Below are positions 5,954 through 6,911 of a DNA stretch of 6,911 nt, piece by piece. The DNA is taken from positions 1-6,911 of the forward strand of contig JAEWPH010000049.1 of the NCBI GenBank assembly GCA_023460715.1, written 5' to 3'. The position numbers were made by a program, and so were the translations under genes. Below the pieces are notes generated by a model. The model made no database searches and was not told where the DNA came from. It saw only the letters and a list, made by a program, of their open reading frames with translations. The DNA comes from Pseudomonadota bacterium. Lineage in GTDB: Bacteria > Pseudomonadota > Gammaproteobacteria > Burkholderiales > Burkholderiaceae_C. Each line of letters starts with the position of its first letter. The stretch's first letter is position 1.

Positions 5954-6911
5954 GGCGAGCCCTCCGGCTTTACTACTTTTTTGATAGCTAGACGCGCTTT
6001 CACCATCTGCGCAAACCCCGAAATTCCCTGTGGAAACAGCAGCACCAGCAGCAGGATGGTGGCACCCAGCAGCGCGCGCCAGTAGTCGGTGTGGCGGGCG
6101 ATGGTGTCGTGCAGCCAGGTGAAGGTGGCCGCGCCCACGAGCGGACCGGAGAGCGATTGCACGCCGCCCAGCAGCACCATCACCAGGCCGTCCACCGAGC
6201 GGCCAACGGACAGCGCCTCGGGCGACACGCCGCCCTTGGAGAGCGCATACAGCGCGCCCGCCAGCCCGGCGAAGAGCCCGGCCACCACGAAGGCCGCCCA
6301 GCGCAGCCGGTGCACGTCGATGCCGAGGGCATCGGCCCGCAGTGCCGAGTCGCGCGCCGCGCGCAGCGCCATGCCGAAGGGCGCATGCAGCAGGCGCCGC
6401 AGCAGGAACACGCCCCCCGCCACCCACGCCAGCGTGAGCAGGTAGAACGCCGGCCCCTCGGCCAGCCAGCCCTGCGGCCACACGCCGGTGATGCCGTTGC
6501 TGCCGCCCGTGAACGCATCCCACTGGAAGGCGATGGCCCAGGTGATCTGCGCGAAGGCCAGCGTGAGCATGGCCAGGTACACGCCCGACAGCCGCACGCA
6601 GAACCAGCCGTAGAGCACCGCGAACGCCCCCGCCACCAGCGGCGCCAGCAGCAGCGCAACCTCCACCGGCCAGCCCGCCGCACGCACCAGCAGCGCCGCG
6701 GCATACGCGCCCACGCCGAAGTACGCAGCATGGCCGAACGAGTGCATGCCGCCCGGGCCCATGATGGCGTGCAGGCTGGCGGCGAACAGCGCGGCCACCA
6801 GCAGGTCCTGCACCAGCACCGTGGCATACGGCCAGGCGACGGCCGCCACGGGCAGCAGCGCCAGAACGACCACGCCGGCCACCCAGGCGCCGCGTGCCCA
6901 GCGGCCCGAGG
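5950..6911 (-). CDS. livM: Branched-chain amino-acid-type ABC transporter permease LivM (5' end outside window)
   Basis: An inner-membrane permease of the LivHM type with about 8-9 hydrophobic segments. Family landmarks are GMHSFGHAAYFGVGAYAAAL near the N-terminal third, RLSGVYLAMLTLAFAQITWA, the cytoplasmic coupling loop ALRAARDSALRADALGIDVH followed by AGLFAGLAGALYAL, and GGVQSLSGPLVGA. The frame is open to the right edge (codons for SGRWARGAW precede the first in-window GTG at 6882). That GTG has no Shine-Dalgarno sequence, so the true start is probably just beyond the edge. About 320 residues are present, close to the usual length. The C-terminal tail LAIKKVVKPEGSP is encoded within and just beyond a diverged copy of the dispersed repeat. 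livH and a substrate-binding protein gene would be expected upstream, outside the window. Confidence 0.93.
   Translation of the reverse strand, partial: SGRWARGAWVAGVVVLALLPVAAVAWPYATVLVQDLLVAALFAASLHAIMGPGGMHSFGHAAYFGVGAYAAALLVRAAGWPVEVALLLAPLVAGAFAVLYGWFCVRLSGVYLAMLTLAFAQITWAIAFQWDAFTGGSNGITGVWPQGWLAEGPAFYLLTLAWVAGGVFLLRRLLHAPFGMALRAARDSALRADALGIDVHRLRWAAFVVAGLFAGLAGALYALSKGGVSPEALSVGRSVDGLVMVLLGGVQSLSGPLVGAATFTWLHDTIARHTDYWRALLGATILLLVLLFPQGISGFAQMVKARLAIKKVVKPEGSP
5971..6012. repeat. Comamonadaceae-type repeat, diverged copy 2 inside the 3' end of livM
   Basis: TACTACTTTTTTGATAGCT (5971-5989) is followed by GCGCTTTC (5994-6001) and GCGC (6009-6012). The core and the two GCGC arms align without gaps to copy 1 at 33-64 (22 of 32 identical). 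The left arm's TT and the spacing of the arms are kept, while the bases between are largely different. It is an A+T-rich patch in G+C-rich coding DNA and covers the livM codons for about KARLAIKKVV. Two copies in one window and my recall of the family element support the call. The divergence and short length limit it. Confidence 0.5.

Noticed and set aside
5954..6523. In-frame upstream extension of livG to about 450 residues
   Set aside because: It lies entirely within livM in another frame on the same strand. The ATG at 5953 with GGAGG and the normal LivG N-terminus are decisive.
6880..6882. GTG at 6882 as the livM start codon
   Set aside because: No Shine-Dalgarno sequence precedes it, and the frame stays open to the window edge with a plausible basic N-terminal stretch (SGRWARGAW), so the gene is treated as 5' partial.

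Overview
The window is dense, high-G+C coding DNA with tight gene packing. It looks like a betaproteobacterium of the Comamonadaceae (Acidovorax/Comamonas-like). The clues are G/C-rich third codon positions, a TTGATAGCT...GCGC...GCGC repeat that I associate from memory with that family, and the style of the LysR/SDR and liv genes. The genus assignment is an inference. No RNA gene, CRISPR array, insertion sequence or phage gene was seen, and no stretch over 300 bases lacks a gene.

Left part (1-2000): a classical short-chain dehydrogenase/reductase on the minus strand (112-915) is divergent from a LysR-type regulator on the plus strand (1029-1991). The 113-bp gap between them holds a perfect 8-bp dyad. 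This is the usual layout of a LysR regulator controlling its neighbour. The SDR ends at a strong hairpin (88-108), beyond which lies one copy of the family repeat (28-70).

Middle part (1958-4363): an AraC-type regulator (minus, 1958-2800) overlaps the LysR gene tail to tail by 34 bp. It is divergent from a two-gene plus-strand operon. That operon encodes Ohr, a thiol peroxidase for organic hydroperoxides with R18, E50, C60 and C124 all present, and an exported alpha/beta hydrolase of the arylesterase/cofactor-free haloperoxidase (perhydrolase) type. The hydrolase has a twin-arginine-like signal peptide. The control region between araC and ohr carries three CCGAAC/GTTCGG boxes spaced exactly 21 bp apart. 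Together these suggest an AraC-controlled organic-peroxide or peracid cassette, in place of the usual MarR-type OhrR control. This is the most interesting part of the window.

Right part (4422-6911): the minus-strand end of a branched-chain amino-acid-type (HAAT) ABC importer operon, livM-livG-livF. Each junction is a 4-bp ATGA overlap, and livM runs off the right edge of the window. The last codons of livM lie in a diverged second copy of the repeat, so the repeat appears to have become the permease's C-terminal tail. A long G+C-rich hairpin (4375-4425) separates livF from the convergent hydrolase gene and includes the livF stop codon.

No wholly new system can be shown from sequence alone. 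The AraC/Ohr/exported-hydrolase cassette with its phased operator and the repeat-derived livM tail are the best leads.
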